From NCBI GenBank assembly GCA_964487545.1, contig CAZARI010000013.1:1-64000 (forward strand): 64,000 bases of DNA, given 5' to 3'. This DNA is from SKUL01 sp964487545 (GTDB lineage Bacteria; Bacteroidota; Bacteroidia; Flavobacteriales_D; SKUL01). Position numbers and translations under genes: made by a program. Each line of letters begins with the position of its first letter. Position 1 is the first letter of the stretch. Below, piece after piece: positions 15,622 to 24,650 of this stretch. Under the pieces are notes generated by a model that worked only from the letters and a program-made list of their open reading frames with translations, did no database searches and was not told where the DNA came from.

Positions 15622-15629
15622 CAAAAGTA
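15622..15629 (-). promoter_or_regulatory. -7 element of the fnr-type gene
   Basis: TACTTTTG on the minus strand fully matches TAnnTTTG. The predicted start of transcription is about 22 nt before the ATG. No good TTG -33 element is seen upstream, which suggests activator dependence or a weak promoter. Confidence 0.55.
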
Positions 15630-15662
15630 ACGAGAATTAAGGAGAGAAGCATTCGCCGAACA

Positions 15663-15718
15663 TTCCGAAAAACCGGAAGTGTGTCACACCAAAATTTCGC
15701 ACTACATTCCGCGGGAAT
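15663..15718. promoter_or_regulatory. Cluster of three short palindromes upstream of the fnr-type gene
   Basis: Three inverted repeats lie in 56 bp: TTCCG-N6-CGGAA (15663-15678), GTGTG-T-CACAC (15679-15689, directly abutting) and ATTCC-GCG-GGAAT (15706-15718). None has a T-run. They lie upstream of the predicted regulator promoter and downstream of the degenerate receiver gene, so they are candidate operators. Confidence 0.4.
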
Positions 15719-15738
15719 ATAGCTGTTTTTATGTTCAT

Positions 15739-16041
15739 CTAATCTTTGGTGTCGAGCAGTGCTGCTTCTATTTCATCTACCAGATTTTCAGCAGTAGCAG
15801 TAGACTCAATTACTGCCATTTCTGGCCGTTGCTCACGACTAAACTGCTTGAATATTGCCTTCGTTTCCAGCGGAATTTCACTGGCCAAAACCAAGGCATC
15901 GATTTCGGTCTTCTGAATTTTCTTCAGCGCTTCATCGTCTGACAAACACCCGGTAACTTCAAACTTATGAAGCGTGAGCTTTCGTTCTAATTGCTTTAAC
16001 TCGCTATCGTTACGGGCTACTACCAAAACTTTAACAGCCAT
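15739..16041 (-). CDS. Degenerate receiver-like small protein
   Basis: A 100-residue protein with the layout of a response-regulator receiver (VKVLVVARND start, a central strand DALVLASEIP at 48-57) but without the key residues: the phospho-acceptor position is A53 rather than Asp, and the usual N-terminal acidic pair is replaced by A-R. It has no output domain. It could be a pseudo-receiver interaction module. It is on the same strand upstream of the fnr-type gene, 143 bp away. Assignment to the fold is inferred from pattern only. Confidence 0.6.
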   Translation of the reverse strand: MAVKVLVVARNDSELKQLERKLTLHKFEVTGCLSDDEALKKIQKTEIDALVLASEIPLETKAIFKQFSREQRPEMAVIESTATAENLVDEIEAALLDTKD

Positions 16042-16138
16042 ATTTTTGCAGATTGAATTGAACTAAGGTAACAATTGAACCAACAAGCAAGTTTTTTGCT
16101 TGTGAAAAATGAAAAACCGCGGTTTCAGAAAAATGCGG

Positions 16139-16429
16139 TCAGATTAAACGAACCTCAATAATCTTATCAGTAGGAATGGAAATTCCTTTTTTAAGAATCA
16201 CGTGTTCTTCGCCCAACGCCCAAATGGTGGTATGCACCATCTTTAGTCCGGCATCAGAATCAAAGATAAGTCGAACTTTGTGTTTTTGCGAATTTCCCAA
16301 GACAAGCGCCGCACTCAGTTGTCTTTTGATCTCTAGCGGATTCTGAACAACTGTTTCGGTGTCTTTGAAGGTGAGGTTTGCAATCTGTTCTTTTTCAATG
16401 GTATCTACCAAGCTATTGGAAATCATCAT
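16139..16429 (-). CDS. Conserved-looking small protein, unknown function
   Basis: A 96-residue soluble protein that I cannot assign to a named family. It alternates polar and hydrophobic residues, consistent with a small mostly beta domain, and contains QKHKVRLIFDSDAGLKMVHT and KGISIPTDKIIEVRLI. It has two adjacent ATG codons (16429 and 16426). It lies on the same strand as, and 97 bp upstream of, the degenerate receiver gene. Coding is supported by length, start context and codon use like that of its neighbours. Confidence 0.6.
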   Translation of the reverse strand: MMISNSLVDTIEKEQIANLTFKDTETVVQNPLEIKRQLSAALVLGNSQKHKVRLIFDSDAGLKMVHTTIWALGEEHVILKKGISIPTDKIIEVRLI

Positions 16430-16591
16430 GCCGTATATTGAAAACGAAAATTAGTCATAATTCCGTAAAATGAAAGTAATGAACGCAGAATAAGTTGTGC
16501 TGATATTTGTTTTTGTATTGCACGGCAAAGTTAGTGGAGTGACGCCCTGCTAATATTTCGTATCTTTTTTCCCTAAAACAAAACCAGAATA

Positions 16592-16951
16592 ATGACGCGA
16601 TATTTAATTAATCTCATCATCAGCGGAGTGGCTGTCTACCTGCTGGCAATGATTCTTCCTGGAGTTCATGTGGGCGACTATCTGGATGCCCTCGGAGTAG
16701 CTTTGGTGATTTCTCTGCTCAATATTTTTGTGCGCCCCATCCTTATTTTTCTCACCATCCCTGCCACCATTATTACCCTGGGTTTGTTTCTGGTGGTAAT
16801 CAATGCCATAATCATTTGGCTCACTCATCTTTTACTCAACAGCTTTCAGGTCGACAACTTTTGGTGGGCCATACTTTTCAGTATTTTACTGTCCTTTCTC
16901 AATTCATTGTTTATCAAGAAGAACGATGACCGAGCGGTTCGCAGACAATAG
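16592..16951 (+). CDS. Phage-holin-family (DUF360-type) membrane protein
   Basis: A 119-residue membrane protein with four hydrophobic segments and the family hallmark NIFVRPILIFLTIPATIITLG at about 44-64. Despite the name 'phage holin family', members are chromosomal inner-membrane proteins of unknown role, and there are no phage genes nearby. It is a single-gene unit with a strong terminator directly after the stop. Confidence 0.88.
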   Translation: MTRYLINLIISGVAVYLLAMILPGVHVGDYLDALGVALVISLLNIFVRPILIFLTIPATIITLGLFLVVINAIIIWLTHLLLNSFQVDNFWWAILFSILLSFLNSLFIKKNDDRAVRRQ

Positions 16952-16956
16952 CCCAT

Positions 16957-16990
16957 CAAAAAAGCCTCTGGGGGGCAGAGGCTTTTTCGC
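16957..16990 (+). terminator. Intrinsic terminator after the holin-family gene
   Basis: The hairpin AAAAAGCCTCTG / CAGAGGCTTTTT with a short G loop begins 6 bp after the stop codon and ends in a T-run. It works in both directions on paper. Confidence 0.85.
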
Positions 16991-17098
16991 TTTCATAGCG
17001 TGGAAAGTTGTGGTAAAATCACCATAAAACCACAGTTGACTCTCTTAACGATTAATCCGCGAAGGGGTTACAATTATTTTTCACCTTTACCACCGGCA

Positions 17099-17557
17099 TT
17101 AGTTACACAATACATTGGCTGCCCAGGCAGCCATCAATAAATTGGGTTTGCTTTTAACGTTGTATCCCAGCGACTGAACATACCCCTCGGCCGCAGGAAG
17201 CAGCTTGTGCGAGAAATATTTCGGATCGCTGTTATAGTCCAAATCGATTTGCGTTACGTTGATACCCCCTTCATTTTGTAAGTATCCAACCAGTGAAATA
17301 CTGCGCTGAAGTTCATCCCACAAGCGGGTCCAACGATCAGTGATTTTCTTAACCTTTTCCTTGTGATACAGCACGTGTGCTCCATTGTTCTTATAGCGCA
17401 AAACCACCGTGCTTACATAAAGCGTATTGAGGTGATAATTCTGGCTGTCGGTGCCTACATAAATCGTTATGTCCTTATTTGCTGCGGTGAGATTTTGGAC
17501 GTATGAAAGCAATTCTACCTCCTGATGAGAGTGCATTGTTCTGAAGGTTCCGGTCAT
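17099..17557 (-). CDS. YkuK-family (DUF458) RNase H-like protein
   Basis: A 152-residue protein similar to Bacillus YkuK, a ribonuclease-H-like fold of unknown substrate. The fold signature is ITIYVGTDSQNY at 30-41 (first strand with an acidic residue in GTDSQ), followed by STVVLRYKNNGAHVLYHKEKV. A second in-frame ATG lies at residue 8. It is divergent from the MutS2-like gene, and a 6-bp-arm palindrome lies in the gap between them. Cellular role is not known. Confidence 0.8.
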   Translation of the reverse strand: MTGTFRTMHSHQEVELLSYVQNLTAANKDITIYVGTDSQNYHLNTLYVSTVVLRYKNNGAHVLYHKEKVKKITDRWTRLWDELQRSISLVGYLQNEGGINVTQIDLDYNSDPKYFSHKLLPAAEGYVQSLGYNVKSKPNLLMAAWAANVLCN

Positions 17558-17643
17558 TTTTAGATGGTTTATAAGGCTAACTTACTTAAATAACAGCGCG
17601 TTTGGTGGTTAAGAGGCAAACTATTTCAACAAATTTTTTCAAC

Positions 17644-17659
17644 AATGGCTAACCATTGA
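17644..17659. promoter_or_regulatory. Perfect palindrome between divergent ykuK-like and mutS2-like genes
   Basis: CAATGG-CTAA-CCATTG is a 6+4+6 inverted repeat with T-rich sequence to its left and A-rich sequence to its right. It lies about 55 bp before the mutS2-like -7 element and is a candidate operator. Confidence 0.35.
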
Positions 17660-17700
17660 AAAAGTCGTTGCCAAAGGCCAGCCGAAAGAATAAGATGCTA

Positions 17701-17708
17701 TAGCTTTG
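17701..17708 (+). promoter_or_regulatory. -7 element of the mutS2-like gene
   Basis: TAGCTTTG fully matches TAnnTTTG and ends only 4 bp before the GTG start at 17713, so the transcript may begin at or next to the start codon. Confidence 0.5.
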
Positions 17709-17712
17709 CAAC

Positions 17713-19806
17713 GTGCAGGTATATCCACAAAATACGCTCGATAAGCTGGAGTTTAATGTCATCTGCGAACAGGTGGCTCGGTATTGTTCGGGAAAGGTTT
17801 CGCGAGATGCAGCGTTGGCCATGCGCCCTTCTGACAATTTTGAAGAAGTGATGTCGATGTTGGAGCAGTCTGATGCATTCCATCAAATTAGACTGCACGG
17901 ATTGGCGTTTCCCGATTTTCGATACGTAGAAGCCGGAAAAGAGCTGAGTATGCTCGGTATTGGCGGTGCTGTACTCGACGGAAAACAATTGATGCTATTG
18001 TGTGAACTGGTGATTCTGGCCACCGATCTGATAAAAGGAGTACAGAAAATGAATGATTTTCCGGCTTTACAACAGATGGTTGCGCACCTCAAACCCGACG
18101 ATCAGGTGCGGATGATGATTGAAAGTGTGCTGACGGAAAATGGGCAGGTGAGGTCAACAGCTTCAAAAAACTTGGTGAAAATTCGCAAAACCATCGACGA
18201 CCTCAGAAAGCGGTCTGTCAAAATATTTGATGGCTTGTTGCGCAAGTTCCGCCAATTGGGCTGGCTGCGCGATTATCAGGAATCGGTCTACCACAATCGG
18301 CGGGTTTTTGCGGTAGTGGCCGAGCACAAAAATAAAATGGAAGGCATCATTCACGGTAGTTCTGAATCTGGAAATACAGCTTTTGTGGAACCTTCGGAGC
18401 TGATAGGAATTAATAATGAACTTTCGGGTGCGCTGGCCGATGAGAAAAAAGAAGAAATCCGAATCCTGCGTCAGCTAACCAAGGATATTTCCATTCACCG
18501 ACCGCTGTTGCTCGAATATTTTCAAATTCTCGCTGACTTTGATTTACTCGAAGCCAAATCGAAATTATTTCGAAAACTGAATGCCGTGAAGCCCAATATT
18601 TATCTCAATGGCGATCACTTGTTGATCAGACAGGGGTTTCACCCGGTGCTGATGCAGAAAAACCTGGGCGAAGGACTGGAAACGATTCCGCTCAACCTGG
18701 AACTAACTAAGGATAAGTCCATTCTTGTCATCAGCGGCCCCAATGCTGGTGGGAAATCAGTGGCGCTCAAAACCGTTGGGCTGTTGCAACTGATGGTGCA
18801 AAGTGGTATGCTAATTCCGGTTCACGAATCATCTATCATTCCGGTATTTGCGCAATTGCTAGTAGATATTGGCGACGATCAATCCATAGAGCACCAACTC
18901 AGCACCTACAGTTCGCGATTGAAAAAGATGAAACATTTTTTGCGAGTGGCCGATTCACGATCAATGTTGTTGCTCGATGAGTTTGGCACAGGTAGCGATC
19001 CCGATCTTGGTGGAGCCATTGCAGAGTCTATATTAATTCACCTGCTTGAATTTAATCCATGGGGGATTATTACCACCCACTTTGGAAATATTAAGGTGGC
19101 CGCCCAAAACTTGGACGGCTTGCGCAACGGCAGTATGCTGTTTGACGAAGACACCCTTGAACCGAAATACCAGTTAGAACTCGATGTGCCCGGAAGTTCC
19201 TATACTTTTGAAGTGGCCCGAAAAATCGGCCTCGATCGCCAGGTGCTCGATCTGGCAAAGAAAAAAGTTGATGCCGGTAAGTTACGTCTTGATCAGGTTT
19301 TGGTGGATTTGCAATCTCAGCTCAAAAATCTGGAATATGAGCGCGAGGCCATTCTGTTGGAAAGGGAGTTGCTGAAAAGCCAAATGGAGAAAGTAGCCCT
19401 CGAGAAACAAGAAATGCTGGAATTTCGAGCTTCTCAGAAGAAAGAGTTGTATAAACAGTTGCTGGAGTGGGGACGAAAGTACGATGAGCTATTATCGGCA
19501 TGGAACGACCGGCTAAATCGAAAAAAGCTGATCGGCCAGATTAATCATGCAGCCAATGAACGTTGGAAAAAGGAACAGAAAGCGGCAGTGAAGCAAACCG
19601 ACACAAAAACTACAGGAAAGAAATCGCGCAGAAAAAAACCAACTGCTCAGCCAATTGAGGCCGACGACAGGGTGAGGCTAACGGATGGCCGATCGGTTGG
19701 AACCGTTGAGCAGACCGATGGTAAAATGGCCGTGGTGGTGTTTGGTAACATGAAGATGAAAGTCAGAACTGATCAGTTGCAGCTGGTGATGAAAAAAAAC
19801 AAGTAA
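17713..19806 (+). CDS. MutS2-like DNA-binding ATPase without Smr domain
   Basis: A 697-residue protein of the MutS family, MutS2 branch: no mismatch-recognition domain I, an N-terminal core/lever region, then the ATPase with Walker A GPNAGGKS at 342-349, Walker B LLLLDEFGTGSDP near 418-430 and the H-loop TTHF. A long coiled coil follows (about 515-600), then a basic linker and a small beta domain (about 650-693) that resembles the KOW-like part of MutS2. The C-terminal Smr nuclease domain of full-length MutS2 (near 780 residues) is absent. Such proteins act in recombination control or ribosome rescue. GTG start. Confidence 0.9.
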   Translation: MQVYPQNTLDKLEFNVICEQVARYCSGKVSRDAALAMRPSDNFEEVMSMLEQSDAFHQIRLHGLAFPDFRYVEAGKELSMLGIGGAVLDGKQLMLLCELVILATDLIKGVQKMNDFPALQQMVAHLKPDDQVRMMIESVLTENGQVRSTASKNLVKIRKTIDDLRKRSVKIFDGLLRKFRQLGWLRDYQESVYHNRRVFAVVAEHKNKMEGIIHGSSESGNTAFVEPSELIGINNELSGALADEKKEEIRILRQLTKDISIHRPLLLEYFQILADFDLLEAKSKLFRKLNAVKPNIYLNGDHLLIRQGFHPVLMQKNLGEGLETIPLNLELTKDKSILVISGPNAGGKSVALKTVGLLQLMVQSGMLIPVHESSIIPVFAQLLVDIGDDQSIEHQLSTYSSRLKKMKHFLRVADSRSMLLLDEFGTGSDPDLGGAIAESILIHLLEFNPWGIITTHFGNIKVAAQNLDGLRNGSMLFDEDTLEPKYQLELDVPGSSYTFEVARKIGLDRQVLDLAKKKVDAGKLRLDQVLVDLQSQLKNLEYEREAILLERELLKSQMEKVALEKQEMLEFRASQKKELYKQLLEWGRKYDELLSAWNDRLNRKKLIGQINHAANERWKKEQKAAVKQTDTKTTGKKSRRKKPTAQPIEADDRVRLTDGRSVGTVEQTDGKMAVVVFGNMKMKVRTDQLQLVMKKNK

Positions 19807-19822
19807 ACGCGGAATAGCTTTT

Positions 19823-19830
19823 TATATTTG
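19823..19830 (+). promoter_or_regulatory. -7 element before the 128-residue acidic protein
   Basis: TATATTTG fully matches TAnnTTTG. The ATG at 19848 is 17 bp downstream, so the leader would be about 12 nt. Confidence 0.5.
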
Positions 19831-19847
19831 CACAAAACAATGAAACG

Positions 19848-20234
19848 ATGAAAGAGTTGAATCCACAAGCAAAGAAACTGAATCAGGACATACTGAAAGA
19901 AATAGATGAAAACGGTGCCGGATCAGAAAGGTTAATTCAGTTGCTGCTGCAATTGCGGGAATTCTTTATCGAGGCAGAAGATCCTACCGTCACCAAAGTA
20001 TTGCGACTTACTGCCGAGCATCTGCAAGAAAACGGAACCTTTGAATTAAATATTCAATCAGATTTAGAAGTAAGAGAAGATGCCGAGGAGGAAGAAGAAG
20101 TAGAGGATGTGCTATTGGAAGGCTACTCTGCTGAAGAAAACCTGCGCTATTTGATGATATTATGCATGGATGCTCAGAACAAGTACAACCGCGAAGAGTT
20201 GTTTGAGATTCGTGATAACCTGATTAACTGGTAA
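19848..20234 (+). CDS. Small acidic helical protein, unknown function
   Basis: A 128-residue soluble protein, predicted mostly helical, with a strongly acidic centre (EDAEEEEEVEDVLLEG at about 77-92). I do not recognise a family. It lies 41 bp after the MutS2-like gene with its own -7 element, and a bidirectional terminator follows 23 bp after the stop. A role linked to MutS2 cannot be claimed. Confidence 0.65.
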   Translation: MKELNPQAKKLNQDILKEIDENGAGSERLIQLLLQLREFFIEAEDPTVTKVLRLTAEHLQENGTFELNIQSDLEVREDAEEEEEVEDVLLEGYSAEENLRYLMILCMDAQNKYNREELFEIRDNLINW

Positions 20235-20257
20235 TTCAACCCATTCTAAGCCAAATG

Positions 20258-20290
20258 AAAAAAGAGCCCCAAACATGAGGCTCTTTTTTT
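20258..20290. terminator. Bidirectional intrinsic terminator
   Basis: The hairpin AAAAAAGAGCC / GGCTCTTTTTTT lies between two convergent genes and has A/T tracts suitable for termination on both strands. Confidence 0.88.
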
Positions 20291-20304
20291 ATGATGAAAG
20301 TTGC

Positions 20305-23300
20305 TTAGCGGTTCAGTACCATTTTTCGGGTCTGTTGAATATCGCCGGCCGCCACATTTACAAAGTAAATTCCTGGAGCATAACCCATTCCGTTAATGGG
20401 GATGTTAATTTCGTTACCGGTAGCGCGCAAGTGTACCATTGTCTTACCCAGCAAATTAGTTAGCGTAATGCCTACCTCCTGCTCCTGCAGTTTGTGATGG
20501 ATATTGATTTGATTACCGTCGTACCACACCGTTAACAGATCGTCTTCAACAACAACATTATTGATGCCCACCGAATGGTCAATTACTGTTACTGACTTGG
20601 AAATCATATCGTCGCAGAATCCATTAGCGCTATACAGGTTAATGGTGTATTGTCCCGGTTCCGAATAACTGTGATTGATGTTGGTGGTCTGATAAACCGT
20701 TCCGTCACCCATCTCCCAGAAATAGAGCAGTGCGTTTTGCGAAGTGTTGGTCGCCATAATTGATCCACCCTCGGCGAGCGAAACCTCATTTTCCGAAAGG
20801 TCAAAGTCAGCTACAACAACCTTATCGTCATAGAGTGCAACCGGAATCTCGATCGTGCCACAAGCATTATTGGCGCTAACGATATAATCTCCGGCTGAAA
20901 GCCCATCGAACTGAACCAGATTTCCGTCAGTAGTTATTTCGTTCAGGATTTCGTTGTCAGAATTCAATTCTATTAACCAACTATCAGTTCCGCCGGCAAG
21001 CGATACTACAATAGCTCCCGAAGGCTCCAAATTGCAGAATGGAATAGTGATATCGACCGCTGCCGAAATTTCTTCGGGTTGGTCAATGGTCAGGTATTCA
21101 CCACGTGCGCCGCACACATCGTTGCCGTTTACGGTTACATAATAGCTGCCGGCAGCAACGCCAATTAGGGTATCGGTTTGATAACTGTTTTCTGAAAGCT
21201 GCACAACTTCATCCATGTCGTTGGTCCAGGTGTAGGTCCATGGCCCCGTGCCAGAACCAGTAGCGGCCAACCAGCCACTTTCACCACCAAAACAGAGGTT
21301 GTTGTTTGTGGCAGTAATCATCGAACCTGAAACATGAATCATGAAGCGGGGAGTGGTTTCTTCGGCAGAGAGATTGATCGTTGCCGAAGCGCCTTCTTCA
21401 ATCAGCGTCACTTCACCAGAAAATAAATCTTCGATATATATACAAGCACTCGAGGGTAAGTTACTCAGCTCAGTAATGCTTAAGGTGTAGGTTCCGTTGA
21501 CTTGAGTCAGGGTTTTTAATGGTATCATCACGTTTTCTCCAGCACTCAGGTTAAACGAATTGATGGCCAAATCGAGGGTTTCATCTTGGTGGGTAACTAC
21601 GGTTGCCAGACTTGGCACGGCTTCGTTGTCGCTGAAAAACTTCATTGCGTCGTGTGTGCCTTCGTATCCGGTGCTGGCGTTTTCGTTGATAACCAGTACG
21701 GTTTCATCCTGATAGCCATTACCAGTTAGTTGAATCCGCACAATACCCTGCGACTCATTTTGCGATTTAATCCAGGGAGCGTCATTATGATCCGTTTTGA
21801 TGCTTTCGCGGAATGTCAACGTTGGGTTTTCGGCATCGGCCCGAACCCAAAATGACTGTGAATGGGCAATTTCGTTGGATACTGTATGGGTGCTTATGCC
21901 GTTGATGTACGATCCGTATTGTTGAACATCCTGATTCCAGATCCAGATGCTGTTTTCCAATCCGCTACGTTCAAAGTCGGGGTGATCCCAGTCGATGGTG
22001 GCAGCATAAACGTTTCCGATCAAATTCCAGCCATCGTGATAAGCGCCTAGATTTGGCGTGTAATCGAGATTGAGCGTGTGGTCGCCGGTGACAATAGATC
22101 CGGTGACGGCAACTGTATTTGGAAGTTCCGATCCGCCAATGTACATCCAGAATCCCTGACCGGGAGCTATGCTATTGGTGATATGAGTTGCGGCACGCCA
22201 GCCAATCTCTCGATCGCCCAAATCGGTTTCGTCGTATGATTTGATATTCGGAAAGCGATTTTCAGCGGATGGCCAGTTGGGGTAGTCAGAGCCAGGAAAT
22301 CCGGTGGTGGTAAAATGTTGGTTCCAGGATTCCAATGTAGCACCGTCTACCGGTGCGGCAATATTTCTCCAACTGTTTACACCATTCTGGATATATCGTT
22401 CAACGGTTACATTTCCGCTGATCGTTCCATTTTTAACCTGACCTATGGCCGCTGTGTGGTTGGCATCAGATTTCAAGGTGAAAGTATGGCTGTTTAAATC
22501 CAACTCTCCGCTTGTCAACAACAGCGTTCCGTTAATATCCGTAGCGTTGTTGAGTTGAACAGCGCCACCAGAAAGTGAAATTTCCAAATCGAAAAACTGA
22601 TTATTACCCGAAATGCTGCGCCCGTTTCCTGCATCGATAAATGCTACCCTACTATTTCCGGCGATAAAGCTGCCGTCGTTGCTCCAGTTGCCAGCCAGAT
22701 CCAGCGCTGCACCAACCTCGGCATCGTGCGCTAGCGTGGCGCCGTTTTCAATGGTCAGATGATAAATCTGATGGTCGTTTTGCCAACTCACTTCGTGACC
22801 ATCTTGAATCACAAAACTGTTGTAGCGGTTGATGGCTGTACTTACGGCATCGCCAACAGGGGTATCACTCCAGATTGCATCGGTAAAAGCGCCCGAAGCT
22901 TGTGAGTAATACGTATCGCTACACGCGTTCTGCGCAATCGTGATGTCATCTACCCAAAATTGCCCTGCCCTGGTTTGAGTGAATTGAAAGCCAGGCCCGA
23001 AATAAGCTGCATTCAGATAGGTATTGTCAATGGCCGATCCGGCAGAAATCAGGTTGTCCAATCCGCCATCTTCGTCGTACCGCAGCGTCCATTCGCCGAG
23101 TTGACTTCGGTTGATTTCTATTCCTACGGTGTATTGACCATTCCATTCAAATGCCGACTCAACCATTGGTGTGGCGGTGCCTTCATCAATCCGAAAGAGC
23201 GTTAATCTTTTGTTGTGGGTGACCAGATTTACACCTACGGCATAACCTGAAGTGTTGGAAGAGGGGAGTAAATCAATATCGTCGGCAGCCAGGTAAACCC

Positions 23301-24471
23301 AAAACCGATTAGCGTCGGTAGTCGTCCATGAGCCGTTTTTTAGCTGGAAGCTCCAGGTGGTTTCGAGATTCAGATCCATGTCGTTCAGAGAAACAGCGGC
23401 ACTGCTGGCTCCCGCTACTCCTGTGAGATTGTGTTTCATCGAAACCAAACCTGAAATCGGATTGGTGGATGATGTGGTCCACGAACCGGGCTCAACTGTA
23501 AACCATTCGGAGAGATGGTCAGATTCAAAATCATTGATGTATGCGGTGTTGTCGGGTTGGTCATCGTCCAGAATGGTTAGGGTAAATTGTGCTGGAATAC
23601 CAGCTTGTGCGCTGTCAGAAATATTTTGCAGTTCAAAGATCAATTCCTCACCAGTTCCGCAAATGGCATCGTCTGTGAGGGTAAGGGTTACTGTTTGATC
23701 GGTGGTGCTTTCTGCAGGAAATACGACCGTTTGGCTAGTGAAACCATTTATTGAAGCGCTATTCCCTGAGATGAGCACGACATCTGCAGATACACTGTTC
23801 TCTGTTGGGTTTTCGATTGATACACTGACGTTGGTAGTGCCGGAATTTTCGAACACTACCGCCGATGATGCACTAAAGCTGATCGTTGTAGGTGGCTCTG
23901 TTTCTGTTACTGTTCCCTCAATTCGTATGGGGAAGGTGTCTGTCAGGCGGAAATTTCCAGCCGGATTAACTGCGTCATAAGCGTACCAACGCAGGTGCAT
24001 GGTTTCACCTTCGGGAATGACAATATTCAGGTCTTCAAGATTGGATGTGTAATCAAACCCACGGCTAAAATACACCGAATCCACTCGGGAACTGTTGCCC
24101 ATAATTCCGTCTGTGCTCCAGTACACCTCGAGTCGGGCCGGACCGGTAGCTGCGCTTCTGAATCCAAAGTGAATTTCGCTCACCGCTATTTCATATCCCG
24201 CATCGGCCGAAATTTCGATTCCAAACCACTTGCTTTCATCAATTTCTAAACCGGTGCTCCATCCGTTGGCAAAAGCCCCGCCATCTACGACCACATTGGC
24301 AATGCCTGGACCTCCATATAGAGCTGAGGCGGTAATGTTCGGAGCTTGTGTTGAGGGAAGAAGGTCTTCAGTCAGTTCATATTCTGCAATCAGGTTTTGG
24401 GCATGGGAAGTACCTTGAATAAACAGAACGAAAACAAATGCTAATAGAAAGGTGGTGTATTTTTTCATCAT
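20305..24471 (-). CDS. Large multidomain T9SS type A exported protein
   Basis: A 1388-residue secreted protein. The start at 24471 gives MMKKYTTFLLAF... with a signal peptide of about 23 residues; the longer upstream reading has no signal. Visible parts: an N-terminal beta domain common in Bacteroidota exported proteins, a Calx-beta-like region (about 195-310), a concanavalin-like sandwich (about 315-520), a long beta-rich region with repeated 'EYIQN'-type modules, two SprB-like repeats (about 1080-1210), a PKD domain (about 1225-1305, WEMGDG) and a C-terminal type A sorting domain ending KMVLNR. It is probably delivered to the cell surface by the type IX system, with a role in adhesion or matrix. 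No catalytic motif is seen. Confidence 0.9.
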   Translation of the reverse strand: MMKKYTTFLLAFVFVLFIQGTSHAQNLIAEYELTEDLLPSTQAPNITASALYGGPGIANVVVDGGAFANGWSTGLEIDESKWFGIEISADAGYEIAVSEIHFGFRSAATGPARLEVYWSTDGIMGNSSRVDSVYFSRGFDYTSNLEDLNIVIPEGETMHLRWYAYDAVNPAGNFRLTDTFPIRIEGTVTETEPPTTISFSASSAVVFENSGTTNVSVSIENPTENSVSADVVLISGNSASINGFTSQTVVFPAESTTDQTVTLTLTDDAICGTGEELIFELQNISDSAQAGIPAQFTLTILDDDQPDNTAYINDFESDHLSEWFTVEPGSWTTSSTNPISGLVSMKHNLTGVAGASSAAVSLNDMDLNLETTWSFQLKNGSWTTTDANRFWVYLAADDIDLLPSSNTSGYAVGVNLVTHNKRLTLFRIDEGTATPMVESAFEWNGQYTVGIEINRSQLGEWTLRYDEDGGLDNLISAGSAIDNTYLNAAYFGPGFQFTQTRAGQFWVDDITIAQNACSDTYYSQASGAFTDAIWSDTPVGDAVSTAINRYNSFVIQDGHEVSWQNDHQIYHLTIENGATLAHDAEVGAALDLAGNWSNDGSFIAGNSRVAFIDAGNGRSISGNNQFFDLEISLSGGAVQLNNATDINGTLLLTSGELDLNSHTFTLKSDANHTAAIGQVKNGTISGNVTVERYIQNGVNSWRNIAAPVDGATLESWNQHFTTTGFPGSDYPNWPSAENRFPNIKSYDETDLGDREIGWRAATHITNSIAPGQGFWMYIGGSELPNTVAVTGSIVTGDHTLNLDYTPNLGAYHDGWNLIGNVYAATIDWDHPDFERSGLENSIWIWNQDVQQYGSYINGISTHTVSNEIAHSQSFWVRADAENPTLTFRESIKTDHNDAPWIKSQNESQGIVRIQLTGNGYQDETVLVINENASTGYEGTHDAMKFFSDNEAVPSLATVVTHQDETLDLAINSFNLSAGENVMIPLKTLTQVNGTYTLSITELSNLPSSACIYIEDLFSGEVTLIEEGASATINLSAEETTPRFMIHVSGSMITATNNNLCFGGESGWLAATGSGTGPWTYTWTNDMDEVVQLSENSYQTDTLIGVAAGSYYVTVNGNDVCGARGEYLTIDQPEEISAAVDITIPFCNLEPSGAIVVSLAGGTDSWLIELNSDNEILNEITTDGNLVQFDGLSAGDYIVSANNACGTIEIPVALYDDKVVVADFDLSENEVSLAEGGSIMATNTSQNALLYFWEMGDGTVYQTTNINHSYSEPGQYTINLYSANGFCDDMISKSVTVIDHSVGINNVVVEDDLLTVWYDGNQINIHHKLQEQEVGITLTNLLGKTMVHLRATGNEINIPINGMGYAPGIYFVNVAAGDIQQTRKMVLNR

Positions 24472-24650
24472 ACAGTGAATTATTGTAGAACGGGTGAAGA
24501 TTGATATACGGCCTTGGTTAAAATTGGTTGTTGTTTTCAGGGTCAACCAAATGTAGAAAAAATAAGCCATTGGTAATGAACGCGAATGAAAAAACTGTGC
24601 TGGCCGGAAGTTACTTTTTATGAGTCGGTGATCAACTGGGCAGGAAAGGG

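Noticed and set aside
16592..16951. Possible phage remnant because of a 'holin family' protein
   Set aside because: The family is chromosomal and widespread, and no other phage gene, integrase or attachment site is near.
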